DNA from: Flavobacterium sp. ACN2
GTDB taxonomy: Bacteria > Bacteroidota > Bacteroidia > Flavobacteriales > Flavobacteriaceae
Reading direction: 5' to 3'
DNA: 36,944 bases
Assembly: GCF_002303885.1 (NCBI RefSeq)
Contig: NZ_MRCM01000026.1
Location: forward strand, 1 to 36,944
Positions 8,973-16,875 of the stretch are shown piece by piece. Position 1 is the first letter of the stretch; every line of letters starts with the position of its first letter. Made by a program: the position numbers and the translations under genes. The notes under the pieces are model-generated. The model was given only the letters and a program-made list of their open reading frames with translations, did not search any database and was not told where the DNA came from.

Positions 8973-9030
8973 CTTAAAACACCAAATAGTCAAAATTTAT
9001 CAACTTATAAATTTTTATAATCACATCTTA

Positions 9031-9062
9031 TTGTAAGAACCTGTACTTATGCCCTACTTTTG
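9031..9062 (+). promoter_or_regulatory. Probable promoter of the peroxiredoxin gene
   Basis: A Bacteroidota-type -7 box TACTTTTG (9055-9062) lies 21 bases after a TTG (-33 element, 9031-9033) and 33 bases before the ATG at 9096. This matches the TTG-N~20-TAnnTTTG consensus. Confidence 0.6.
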
Positions 9063-9095
9063 CACCAAATAAATTTTTAACGTAAAACGAATATT

Positions 9096-9734
9096 ATGTC
9101 TTTAGTAGGAAAAAAATTCCCAAGTATTGCAGTAGATGCTATCTCAGAAATGGGAGACAATTTAAAAATCAATATTTTTGAAGAAGCAGTAAACAACAAT
9201 AAAAAAGTACTTTTATTTTGGTACCCAAAAGATTTTACTTTTGTATGTCCAACTGAATTACACGCCTTTCAAGCTGCATTACCAGAATTCGAAAAAAGAA
9301 ATACTATCGTAATTGGTGCTTCTTGCGACACAAACGAGGTTCACTTTGCTTGGTTAAATACTCCAAAAAACAATGGTGGAATCGAAGGTGTTACTTACCC
9401 AATCTTAGCTGATACAAACCGTAACTTAGCTAACATTTTAGGTATTCTTGATATCGAATCTACAAGCTATAGCGAAGATACAGATTCAGTAATCGTTGAA
9501 GGTTCAAACGTAACTTACAGAGCTACTTACCTTATTGACGAAACTGGAAAAATCTTCCACGAAAGTGTAAACGATATGCCATTAGGACGTAACGTAAACG
9601 AATACTTAAGAATGGTTGACGCTTACACGCACATCCAAACTAAAGGTGAAGTTTGTCCTGCAAACTGGGAAGCTGGTAAAGAAGCTATGTCTGCAGACAG
9701 AATCAGTACTGCTGAATACTTAAGTGCAAACTAA
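9096..9734 (+). CDS. 2-Cys peroxiredoxin (AhpC/Prx1 type)
   Basis: A 212-residue thiol peroxidase that reduces hydrogen peroxide and organic peroxides. The peroxidatic site KDFTFVCPTE places Cys51, and the resolving Cys187 is in GEVCPANW; both are in the typical 2-Cys Prx1/AhpC arrangement. GGIEGVTYPILAD matches the GG-loop region of this family, and a C-terminal helix follows the resolving Cys (EYLSAN end). No signal peptide, so cytoplasmic. It has its own promoter and is followed by a thioredoxin-like gene, a plausible reductant, although a structured repeat separates them. Confidence 0.95.
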   Translation: MSLVGKKFPSIAVDAISEMGDNLKINIFEEAVNNNKKVLLFWYPKDFTFVCPTELHAFQAALPEFEKRNTIVIGASCDTNEVHFAWLNTPKNNGGIEGVTYPILADTNRNLANILGILDIESTSYSEDTDSVIVEGSNVTYRATYLIDETGKIFHESVNDMPLGRNVNEYLRMVDAYTHIQTKGEVCPANWEAGKEAMSADRISTAEYLSAN

Positions 9735-9748
9735 TTTTTAATTAGTTT

Positions 9749-9906
9749 CTAAGATACTAAGATGCTAAGGTTCTAAGATTTTCTCTTAGACCTTAGTAAC
9801 TTAGAAATCAAATCCTCTCTCAAAAAATCTCAAAAAAATTATAGTTGCTAAAATCCACAAAGGTTCAAAAAACTCAGAACCTTAGAATCTTAGCACCTTA
9901 GAATCT
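9749..9906. repeat. Period-8 CTAAGATN array with inverted copies
   Basis: Four tandem units CTAAGATA, CTAAGATG, CTAAGGTT and CTAAGATT (9749-9780) are followed by inverted units CTTAGACC/TTAGTAAC/TTAGA (9784-9804). A further inverted run AGAACCTTAGAATCTTAGCA continues to about 9906. The RNA could fold as a hairpin. It fills the spacer between the peroxiredoxin and thioredoxin genes. Confidence 0.7.
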
Positions 9907-9921
9907 CAAAAAATAAAACTT

Positions 9922-10230
9922 ATGTTAATCGACTTAAACGAAGATACGTTAGCAGATTTAGTTGCTAAAAACGAAAAAGTAGTAGTACAATATTCAGCTT
10001 CATGGTGTGGAAATTGCCGTATTATGAAACCAAAATTCAAAAAACTAGCAACAGAAAATGAAGCTATTACTTTTGTTTTGGTTGATGCAGAAAATTCTCC
10101 TGAATCAAGAAAATTAGCTAATGTGAGCAACTTGCCAACATTTGCAACTTTCGTAAACGGACAATTAGTTGGCGAAACGCAAACCAACAAACAAGAAGTT
10201 TTAATTGACTTGGTAAACGCAATTGCTTAA
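9922..10230 (+). CDS. Thioredoxin family protein
   Basis: A 102-residue single-domain thioredoxin fold. The redox motif is W28-C29-G30-N31-C32, preceded by YSAS and followed by RIMKP as in thioredoxins, and a cis-proline is present at NLPTF (Pro72). The X-X pair is Gly-Asn in place of the classical Gly-Pro, which would shift its redox potential. There is no signal peptide, so a cytoplasmic reductant role is expected. Lying between a 2-Cys peroxiredoxin and a DUF6952 gene on the same strand, it may reduce the peroxiredoxin. Confidence 0.92.
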   Translation: MLIDLNEDTLADLVAKNEKVVVQYSASWCGNCRIMKPKFKKLATENEAITFVLVDAENSPESRKLANVSNLPTFATFVNGQLVGETQTNKQEVLIDLVNAIA

Positions 10231-10232
10231 TT

Positions 10233-10338
10233 TTAGATCGTTAGACTTACTTAGATTTTAAGACAACTTAGATGTTGTAAAAAAAATTATAGAAAGTCTA
10301 AGAAATCTAAGCAAGTCTAAAAATCTAAGAAATCTACA
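10233..10338. repeat. Inverted array of TTAGACTTA/CTAAGAAAT units
   Basis: The spacer after the thioredoxin gene contains spaced TTAGA/CTTAGAT units (10233-10275). They are mirrored by CTAAGAAAT, CTAAGCAAGT, CTAAAAAT and CTAAGAAAT units (about 10292-10335). It has the same style as the array at 9749-9906 but a different unit, and it ends a few bases before the next ATG. Confidence 0.6.
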
Positions 10339-10340
10339 CT

Positions 10341-10598
10341 ATGAAATTACCCGTAATTAAACATTTAACGCAATTCATCGAAGAAAACGATCAAGATTAT
10401 ATCATTGAAACGATCGAAGTTCTAGAAGCAATGACTGAAATTCCTTCTCTTAAAGACGAAGAATTAGACGTAATTGGCGAATTGATTTCGAATATGTATG
10501 GCGCCCTTGAAGTGCAAAAATTGGTTGCTCAAGGAACAGATAAAAAAGAAGCTTTAAATACGTTCATGAAACGTGTTTTAGGATCAATCGATAAGTAA
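10341..10598 (+). CDS. DUF6952 family small protein
   Basis: This 85-residue acidic helical protein is the type annotated as DUF6952 in Flavobacteriia, characteristically found next to thioredoxin and peroxiredoxin genes. It contains MKLPVIKHLTQFIE at the start, a central ISNMYGALEVQKLV segment and a C-terminal KRVLGSIDK. It has no Cys, no signal peptide and no membrane segment, so it is not itself a thiol enzyme. The third position in the redox group suggests an accessory role. A terminator-like hairpin follows. Confidence 0.85.
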   Translation: MKLPVIKHLTQFIEENDQDYIIETIEVLEAMTEIPSLKDEELDVIGELISNMYGALEVQKLVAQGTDKKEALNTFMKRVLGSIDK

Positions 10599-10640
10599 AT
10601 CGGCTTCCTCCCAAAGGATAAATAAAAAAACAAAGCTGAG

Positions 10641-10672
10641 AAAGCGTTTCTATCTGGAGACGCTTTTTTTTA
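10641..10672 (+). terminator. Rho-independent terminator after the redox group
   Basis: AAAGCGT pairs with ACGCTTT around a 12-base interior that can pair partly (TC/GA). The stem is followed by a run of T (10664-10672). It lies 43 bases after the DUF6952 stop and would end the peroxiredoxin-thioredoxin-DUF6952 transcript. Confidence 0.75.
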
Positions 10673-10755
10673 GTTTACAGTGGTCAATTTTTAGTGGTCA
10701 GTTTTTAGTTTTTAGTGTTCAGTCTCGGTATTCAGTCGCAGTTTCTCGAAATATT

Positions 10756-10860
10756 TGTCAGGTTGAGCGAAGTCGAAGCCCACGTAAAGCAAATTACAAA
10801 AGATTATTAATTTAGATTGAGGAGTTACTTGTGCGGGCTTCGACTCCGCTCAGCCTGACA
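10756..10860. repeat. REP-like inverted repeat, copy 1 (TGTCAGGYTGAGCGAAGTC)
   Basis: The left arm TGTCAGGTTGAGCGAAGTCG (26 bases at 10756-10781) and the right arm at 10835-10860 are inverse complements with two mismatches and a 53-base spacer. The G+C-rich arms stand out from the A+T-rich surroundings. A second copy occurs at 11078-11182. These are REP/BIME-like intergenic elements; no transposase for them is in the window. Confidence 0.8.
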
Positions 10861-10869
10861 AGCGCAAAA

Positions 10870-10914
10870 ATCTAAAATCTACATTCTAAAATCTAAAATC
10901 TAAAATCTAAAATA
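10870..10914. repeat. TCTAAAA heptamer tandem array
   Basis: Seven-base units (TCTAAAA) repeat in tandem with small interruptions from 10870 to 10914. A shorter run of the same unit lies at 11191-11222, directly after the second REP-like element. The two arrays follow the two REP copies in the same order, so REP plus array seems to be a composite unit. Confidence 0.65.
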
Positions 10915-10924
10915 ATCAGGGCGA

Positions 10925-11035
10925 GACAGTATTTGAAAAAACGGGCAAACATACTTTATCTTTATTCGCCCGCTTTCCCAAATACTGTCGGGCTATCCGC
11001 GCTACTTCGGTAGCTTGCTCCTATCCCTCTCGCGG
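10925..11035. repeat. Two-hairpin structured intergenic element with a UUCG tetraloop
   Basis: The first hairpin pairs GACAGTATTTG (10925-10935) with CAAATACTGTC (10979-10989), with an inner CGGGC/GCCCG helix (10942-10946, 10968-10972). The second is GCTAC-TTCG-GTAGC (11001-11014), an exceptionally stable UUCG tetraloop hairpin enclosed by CCGC (10997-11000) and GCGG (11032-11035). There is no reading frame. It may be a repeat element or a small RNA. Confidence 0.6.
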
Positions 11036-11077
11036 CTAAACGGTTTCAATAGACGCCATATAATTATTGACCAAAAT

Positions 11078-11182
11078 TGTCAGGCTGAGCGAAGTCGAAG
11101 CCCGCGCAAAGTATTTCCATAAAGATCAATGACTAAGTTTGCGGAGCCGCTTGCGTCGGCTTCGACTTGCCTCAGCCTGACA
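11078..11182. repeat. REP-like inverted repeat, copy 2
   Basis: The left arm TGTCAGGCTGAGCGAAGTCG (11078-11103) differs from copy 1 by a single base over 26. The right arm (11157-11182) is its inverse complement with a few mismatches. Copies 1 and 2 have the same spacing (105 bases end to end) but different loop sequences, as expected of dispersed palindromic units. Confidence 0.8.
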
Positions 11183-11318
11183 GGCGGAACAAATCTAAAA
11201 TCTACCCTCTAAAATCTAAAATATTTTAAAAAAATCGTGAATTTGTAGCCACCCAAAAACCTATCTTAATCTCTCCTTAAACCGATAACAAATACTTTTA
11301 GATTCAAATATTAATCCT

Positions 11319-11326
11319 TACTTTTG
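11319..11326 (+). promoter_or_regulatory. Probable -7 box of the tpx promoter
   Basis: TACTTTTG (11319-11326) matches the Bacteroidota TAnnTTTG element exactly and is identical to the box before the peroxiredoxin gene. It lies 26 bases before the tpx ATG. The -33 region is less clear (T-rich ACTTTTAG around 11294-11301). Confidence 0.55.
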
Positions 11327-11352
11327 AGCCTCATTAATTTTAAACAAAAATC

Positions 11353-11850
11353 ATGGCATCTATCACATTAGGAGGAAATCCAGTTCATACATCAGGCGAA
11401 TTGCCAGCAGTTGGATCGCAATTAGCTGACTTCAAATTAGTTCAAAACGATTTATCAGTTGCTACATTAAGCACTTTTGCTGGTAAAAAATTAGTTTTAA
11501 ATATCTTCCCAAGTGTTGATACAGGAACTTGTGCTGCATCTGTTAGAAAATTCAACCAAAGCGCAAGCGGATTAGAAAACACAACTGTTTTATGTATTTC
11601 TAGAGATTTACCTTTTGCTCAAAAACGTTTTTGTGGTGCTGAAGGTTTAGAAAATGTAGTAAACTTATCAGATTTTCAAACTGGTGCTTTTGGAAAAGCA
11701 AACGGATTAGAAATCGTTGATGGTCCTTTGGCAGGTTTACACTCAAGAGCAATCATTGTTGTTGATGCTGATGGAAAAATCGTTCACACAGAACAAGTTG
11801 CAGAAATTGCAAACGAACCAAATTACGAAGCAGCTTTAGCAGCACTATAA
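11353..11850 (+). CDS. tpx: Thiol peroxidase (Tpx, atypical 2-Cys peroxiredoxin)
   Basis: A 165-residue peroxiredoxin of the Tpx branch that reduces peroxides using thioredoxin. The opening ITLGGNPVHTSGELPAVG is characteristic of Tpx. PSVDTGTCAASVRKFN places the peroxidatic Cys60, and the resolving Cys94 sits in AQKRFCGAEG, equivalent to E. coli Cys61 and Cys95. A third Cys (81) lies in LCISRDLPFA. It has its own promoter and is followed 13 bases later by the dgkA-like gene, so read-through into the downstream envelope genes is possible. Confidence 0.95.
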   Translation: MASITLGGNPVHTSGELPAVGSQLADFKLVQNDLSVATLSTFAGKKLVLNIFPSVDTGTCAASVRKFNQSASGLENTTVLCISRDLPFAQKRFCGAEGLENVVNLSDFQTGAFGKANGLEIVDGPLAGLHSRAIIVVDADGKIVHTEQVAEIANEPNYEAALAAL

Positions 11851-11863
11851 TATTTTCCCTTAA

Positions 11864-12238
11864 ATGGAGTTTCAAAAAGATAATACATTTGTTACAGGTA
11901 GGTTAAAAAGCATGACTTATGCTTTTAACGGAGCTGTAAAATTGATTAAGACAGAACACAGCATCATGGTACAATTCTCTCTGGGAATTATCATGACGAT
12001 TGCTGGATTCTATTTTCATATTTCTCAAACCGAATGGCTGTGTCAGACACTGGCCATTGGTTTGGTTTTAAGCATTGAAGGATTAAATACGGCAGTTGAA
12101 AAAATTGCCGATTTTATCCATCCTGATTACAGCAAACGAATCGGTTTTATTAAAGATATTGCTGCTGGAGCGGTATTTTTTGCCGCAATGACTGCAATTG
12201 CAATAGGCTTGATTATTTATATCCCAAAATTTATTTAG
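11864..12238 (+). CDS. dgkA: Diacylglycerol/undecaprenol kinase family membrane protein
   Basis: A 124-residue membrane protein with three hydrophobic helices (about residues 34-51, 57-73 and 98-121), the normal DgkA size. Catalytic motif residues are conserved as Glu72, Asn75, Glu79 (EGLNTAVE) and Asp98 (KDIAAGAV), matching E. coli Glu69, Asn72, Glu76 and Asp95. The family phosphorylates diacylglycerol or undecaprenol with ATP at the inner membrane; which lipid is used here cannot be told from sequence. It lies 13 bases after tpx and 18 before ftsK, in a probable operon. Confidence 0.9.
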   Translation: MEFQKDNTFVTGRLKSMTYAFNGAVKLIKTEHSIMVQFSLGIIMTIAGFYFHISQTEWLCQTLAIGLVLSIEGLNTAVEKIADFIHPDYSKRIGFIKDIAAGAVFFAAMTAIAIGLIIYIPKFI

Positions 12239-12256
12239 GCAAAGGAAAACGCAAGA

Positions 12257-14710
12257 ATGGCAAAAAATAAAAAAGAAACTGTAGATAAAAAAAACGAAAA
12301 ACAGGAAGGAGTTAAAAGATCATTTAAGATGTCTAAACAGCAAAGATTTGTTTTAGGATGTCTGTTGGTACTTTTTTCTATTGCACTATTGGTCGCATTT
12401 ATTTCTTTTTATGTAAACGGACAATGGCAAAATGACCAAAGTGTCGTAAATCAGCTCGGTGATCGTGCCGAAGTTGCTGAGAATTGGCTCGGAAAATTCG
12501 GAGCTTATCTTGCCGATTTAATTATCTATAGAGGTTTTGGACTAGCCTCTTTCATTTTTGTACGTTTGTTTTTCCTTACCGGAATGTTTTTAGCACTGGA
12601 GCTTTCGACCCAAAAACTAAAAAACACTTGGTTCTGGGACATTTTTGCTATTATTGTTGTTTCTGTACTATTTGGTTTCTTCGCTACTTCTGCACCAGAA
12701 CTAGGAGGAACAATTGGTTACGAATTAAATTTATTCCTTCAAGATTATATTGGAAAAACAGGTACACTTCTTACACTGCTTTTTGGTTTAATTATCTATT
12801 TGATTTTCAAAATCAAATTATCGCCAGAAAAAATCCAATCGTATTTTGATTCTACTAAAAAAGAATTCAAATCAGAATTAGACAAGTTAAAACCAGCTGC
12901 AAATCAGCCTGAAAGCGCTTATAATCTAGAAGAATTTGCTATTAAAGAAGAAGTTGAAAGTGACCCTGAAATAGATGATATTCATATCAAAACAGTTGAC
13001 ACGCAGTTTGAACTTAACAAAGAAGCTTTAAAACCAACTATTTCTCATTCATCAGAAATTGAATTAAATCCAGTTTTAAAGCCAATTACCCCAAAACAAG
13101 AACTACCATTAGTTTCTCCTGATGAAGCCTTTGTAATTGAAAAAGCAGAAGAAGAAGATATTATCGAAGAAAACTTAGCTTCTCGCTTAGTTGCCGATTT
13201 CGGATTATTTGACCCAACTCTGGATTTATCCAATTACAAATTCCCAACTATTGATTTATTAAAAGAATATTCGACTGGCGGAATTACAATCAATCAGGAA
13301 GAATTAGAAGAAAATAAAAACAGAATTGTAGATACACTTCGTAACTACAAAATTGAAATTGCACAAATCAAAGCAACCGTTGGACCATCGGTTACTTTAT
13401 ATGAAATTGTGCCGGAGGCAGGAATCAGAATTTCTAAAATTAAGAGTTTAGAAGATGATATTGCTTTATCATTATCAGCATTAGGAATTCGTATTATTGC
13501 GCCAATTCCAGGAAAAGGTACGATCGGTATTGAGGTTCCGAACAAAAACCCTACTATGGTTTCTATGAAAAGCGTTATTGGAGCCGCAAAATTCCAAGAG
13601 GCCGAAATGGAACTGCCAATTGCTTTAGGAAAAACCATCTCAAACGAAACTTTTGTTGTCGATCTTGCTAAAATGCCTCACTTATTGATGGCTGGAGCAA
13701 CGGGACAAGGAAAATCGGTTGGATTAAATGCGGTTTTAACTTCGCTTTTATACAAAAAACATCCAGCTGAAGTAAAATTTGTTTTGGTCGATCCGAAAAA
13801 AGTAGAGCTTACGCTTTTTAATAAAATTGAAAGGCATTATTTAGCTAAACTTCCTGACACTGAAGATGCTATTATTACTGACAATGCAAAAGTTGTCAAT
13901 ACTTTAAACTCACTTTGTACCGAAATGGACAATCGTTATTCTTTATTAAAAGATGCGATGGTTCGTAATATTAAAGAATACAACGATAAATTCAAGTCTA
14001 GAAAATTAAATCCAGAAGCTGGTCACCGATTCTTACCTTACATCGTTTTGGTTGTCGATGAGTTCGCCGATTTGATTATGACTGCAGGAAAAGAAGTTGA
14101 AGTTCCGATTGCTCGTTTGGCTCAATTAGCCCGTGCCATTGGTATTCACTTGATTATTGCGACACAAAGACCATCGGTAAACGTTATTACAGGTTTAATT
14201 AAAGCCAATTTCCCTGCTAGAATCGCATTTAGAGTAACTTCTAAAATTGACTCTAGAACGATTTTGGATACGCAAGGAGCCGACCAGTTAATTGGACGAG
14301 GAGATTTATTATATACAAACGGAAACGACGTAATTCGTGTGCAATGTGCTTTCATTGACACACCAGAAGTTGAAAAAATTACCGATTTTATTGGCGGACA
14401 AAAAGCATATGCCACAGCTTATTTGCTTCCAGAGTTCGTTGGAGAAGAAAGTGGCATTAATCTTGATATAGATATTTCCGAGAGAGATACTTTATTTAGA
14501 GAAGCGGCAGAGATTATTGTCAATGCTCAGCAAGGTTCTGCTTCTTTATTGCAACGAAAATTAAAACTAGGATACAACAGAGCTGGTCGTTTGATCGATC
14601 AACTTGAGGCAGCAGGAATTGTTGGTCCGTTCGAAGGCAGTAAAGCACGCAGTGTAAACATCTTAGATTTAAATGCTCTTGATCAATTTTTTAATAATGA
14701 ACAAAATTAA
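12257..14710 (+). CDS. ftsK: DNA translocase FtsK
   Basis: An 817-residue protein with four N-terminal membrane helices (about residues 29-52, 83-112, 124-143 and 170-186), an acidic linker (about 190-330), and the motor domain. Walker A is GATGQGKS (480-487) and Walker B is VLVVDEFADL (Asp601-Glu602). A C-terminal gamma winged-helix domain (about 745-805, LLQRKLKLGYNRAGRLIDQL) recognises polar DNA motifs. FtsK pumps chromosomal DNA at the division septum and supports dimer resolution and divisome function. The linker is short compared with E. coli FtsK, usual for Bacteroidota. Eighteen bases separate it from dgkA. Confidence 0.96.
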   Translation: MAKNKKETVDKKNEKQEGVKRSFKMSKQQRFVLGCLLVLFSIALLVAFISFYVNGQWQNDQSVVNQLGDRAEVAENWLGKFGAYLADLIIYRGFGLASFIFVRLFFLTGMFLALELSTQKLKNTWFWDIFAIIVVSVLFGFFATSAPELGGTIGYELNLFLQDYIGKTGTLLTLLFGLIIYLIFKIKLSPEKIQSYFDSTKKEFKSELDKLKPAANQPESAYNLEEFAIKEEVESDPEIDDIHIKTVDTQFELNKEALKPTISHSSEIELNPVLKPITPKQELPLVSPDEAFVIEKAEEEDIIEENLASRLVADFGLFDPTLDLSNYKFPTIDLLKEYSTGGITINQEELEENKNRIVDTLRNYKIEIAQIKATVGPSVTLYEIVPEAGIRISKIKSLEDDIALSLSALGIRIIAPIPGKGTIGIEVPNKNPTMVSMKSVIGAAKFQEAEMELPIALGKTISNETFVVDLAKMPHLLMAGATGQGKSVGLNAVLTSLLYKKHPAEVKFVLVDPKKVELTLFNKIERHYLAKLPDTEDAIITDNAKVVNTLNSLCTEMDNRYSLLKDAMVRNIKEYNDKFKSRKLNPEAGHRFLPYIVLVVDEFADLIMTAGKEVEVPIARLAQLARAIGIHLIIATQRPSVNVITGLIKANFPARIAFRVTSKIDSRTILDTQGADQLIGRGDLLYTNGNDVIRVQCAFIDTPEVEKITDFIGGQKAYATAYLLPEFVGEESGINLDIDISERDTLFREAAEIIVNAQQGSASLLQRKLKLGYNRAGRLIDQLEAAGIVGPFEGSKARSVNILDLNALDQFFNNEQN

Positions 14711-14717
14711 TCCAATC

Positions 14718-15410
14718 ATGAAAGCAAAAATTCAAGAAATCAACAACAATTCTATCACAAACATGACTAAAAAGTGTTTTCAAATGGCAGTTATTTTGCT
14801 TTTGAGCTTCACTTCTATTCAGGCTCAAGATAAAAAAGCGAAAGATTTATTGAACGAAGTGACTTCTAAAATAAAGAGCTACGACAATATTGTTATCGAT
14901 TTTAAATATTCTTTGAATAATGCCAAAGAAAATATCAATCAAGACAGTAAAGGAAACGTAACGATGAAAGGAAATCAATATGTTTTGAATTTTATGGGCG
15001 TTACCAAAATTTTTGACGGTCAGAAAACCTACACTATTGTTCCTGAAGACGAAGAAGTTACTATTTCTAAAGTAAACGAGAAAGATGATAATGCTATCAC
15101 TCCTTCAAAAATGCTTACTTTCTTCAATTCTGGCTATAAATACAACATGGACATTGTTCAGAATGTAAAAGGAAGAAAAATTCAATACATCAAATTAGTT
15201 CCTACAAGCGGAAAAGACCAAAGAAAAGAAATTTTGTTAGGTATTGACGTTCAGACAAAACACATCTACAATTTGATTGAAACTGGAAAAAACGGAACAA
15301 AAACAACTTTAACCGTTAATTCTTTTAAAACCAATCAGCCATTATCAAAAAATCAATTTACCTTTGTAGCGAGTAAATACCCGAAATACTACATCAATAA
15401 ATTAGATTAA
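14718..15410 (+). CDS. LolA-like outer-membrane lipoprotein carrier
   Basis: A periplasmic protein with the LolA fold, expected to ferry lipoproteins from the inner membrane to the outer membrane. From ATG 14718 it has 230 residues. A signal peptide (MTKKCFQMAVILLLSFTSIQAQ, split here: MTKKCFQM then AVILLLSFTSIQAQ) ends in -AQ. KGNVTMKGNQYVLNFMGVTK and IVPEDEEVTIS follow the LolA strand pattern. The start is uncertain: ATG 14718 is 7 bases after the ftsK stop, while ATG 14763 would give a tidier signal peptide, and starts at 14673 or 14697 overlap ftsK. It is followed 8 bases later by an LptF/LptG permease, grouping two lipid-transport functions. Confidence 0.88.
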   Translation: MKAKIQEINNNSITNMTKKCFQMAVILLLSFTSIQAQDKKAKDLLNEVTSKIKSYDNIVIDFKYSLNNAKENINQDSKGNVTMKGNQYVLNFMGVTKIFDGQKTYTIVPEDEEVTISKVNEKDDNAITPSKMLTFFNSGYKYNMDIVQNVKGRKIQYIKLVPTSGKDQRKEILLGIDVQTKHIYNLIETGKNGTKTTLTVNSFKTNQPLSKNQFTFVASKYPKYYINKLD

Positions 15411-15418
15411 TCAGAAGG

Positions 15419-16873
15419 TTGAAAATACTAGACAAATACTTATTAAAAACATTCTTATTTACATTTACTACGGTATTTGTAATCTTATTTTTCATATTCA
15501 TACTTCAAACAGTATGGCTATTTATTTCAGAACTAGCAGGTAAAGATCTCGACTTAACATTGGTCGTGAAATTCCTGCTTTTTTCTATGCCACGAATTAT
15601 ACCGCTGGTTTTACCGTTATCGGTTTTATTAGCCTCTATTATGACTTTCGGAAATCTTGCCGAAAATTATGAGTTCGCAGCTATGAAATCTTCAGGAATC
15701 TCACTGCAAAGAGCAATGAGAGTACTGATTATTTTTATTTTCGTTTTAAGTATTGTGGCATTTTGGTTTGCAAACAACGTCATTCCGTATGCCGAATACA
15801 AATTTGTCAACTTTAGAAAAAACATCGCACAAGCCAAACCTGCGATGGCTATTGCCGAAGGTCAGTTTAATGATGTCGGCACTTACAACATTAAAGTAAA
15901 CAAAAAATCTGACGAAAATGGTAATCATCTAACTGGTGTAACTATTCACGAGAAAGCGAATAATATGGGGGAAAACAAAACCGTAATTAAAGCTAAAACT
16001 GGTGAATTAGTCAGTAACGAAAAATCTAGTATTTTAAAGCTAGTTTTAAATGATGGCTACTACTACCAAGACGTTACTCCAAAAAAATATGAAGATCGTG
16101 CAAAAATGCCTTTTATAAAAGGTAAGTTTAAAACACAGATTATCAACATCGATTTATCTGAACTTAATAAAGTTGATGACAGCAAAGAAAGCATTGCAGG
16201 GACAAATGCAATGTTGAATGTTAACGAATTGCGCTATACTCTAGACTCCTTGAGTAAAAATTTAGATAACGAAATTGTTTCTTTTTCTGAAAATATTAAT
16301 CAGCGAGTTGGGTTTAAAAAGTTTTTTACAGATTCGCAAAAAAACATCAAGAAGAAACCGCTTCCAAACGATCTTTTATCTATTTATTCGAACAAAGAAA
16401 AAGTAGATGTTTTAAAAATGGCTGGAAGCAATGTTACGAGCAGCATCTATTCAATCGAGACTACCCAGAAAGATTTAAAAGACAAACAGAGAGAAATCAA
16501 CAAGCATTTGACTGCTTTGTACGAGAAATTTGTAATTGCCTTTGCCTGTTTCTTAATGTTCTTTATTGGAGCTCCGCTTGGTGCTATTATTAGAAAAGGG
16601 GGACTTGGACTTCCTATTGTATTTGCAGTTTTAATCTTTATTACTTTCCATTTTATTAATACTTTCGGAAAAAGAGTATCTCAGGAAGGCGGTATGACTC
16701 CATTTTTAGGATCATGGATGTCCTCTTTTATTTTATCGCCTCTTGCCATATTATTGACCTATCGTGCAACAAACGATAACGGGTTAATTAATTTTGATGC
16801 GATTACAACTCCTATTTCACAACTATTTCAGAAAATCTCTGAGCGGTTTTCACCTGCTCAAAAGCAAAAATAA
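15419..16873 (+). CDS. LptF/LptG family permease, TTG start
   Basis: A 484-residue YjgP/YjgQ-type permease of the LPS exporter that, with LptB, extracts lipopolysaccharide from the inner membrane. Three helices lie near the N-terminus (about residues 10-33, 52-76 and 98-118). A periplasmic beta-rich domain (about 125-240) and a charged coiled-coil insert (about 250-370) follow, then three C-terminal helices including FIGAPLGAIIRKGGLGLP. Translation starts at TTG (15419-15421), the only start near the conserved MKILDKYLLKTF beginning; AGAAGG just before it could pair weakly with 16S rRNA. It is 8 bases after the LolA-like gene and 2 bases before ribB. Confidence 0.9.
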   Translation: MKILDKYLLKTFLFTFTTVFVILFFIFILQTVWLFISELAGKDLDLTLVVKFLLFSMPRIIPLVLPLSVLLASIMTFGNLAENYEFAAMKSSGISLQRAMRVLIIFIFVLSIVAFWFANNVIPYAEYKFVNFRKNIAQAKPAMAIAEGQFNDVGTYNIKVNKKSDENGNHLTGVTIHEKANNMGENKTVIKAKTGELVSNEKSSILKLVLNDGYYYQDVTPKKYEDRAKMPFIKGKFKTQIINIDLSELNKVDDSKESIAGTNAMLNVNELRYTLDSLSKNLDNEIVSFSENINQRVGFKKFFTDSQKNIKKKPLPNDLLSIYSNKEKVDVLKMAGSNVTSSIYSIETTQKDLKDKQREINKHLTALYEKFVIAFACFLMFFIGAPLGAIIRKGGLGLPIVFAVLIFITFHFINTFGKRVSQEGGMTPFLGSWMSSFILSPLAILLTYRATNDNGLINFDAITTPISQLFQKISERFSPAQKQK

Positions 16874-16875
16874 TT

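Noticed and set aside
9749..9906. CRISPR array
   Set aside because: Repeats are 8-base units without spacers, in inverted orientation, and no cas gene is nearby.
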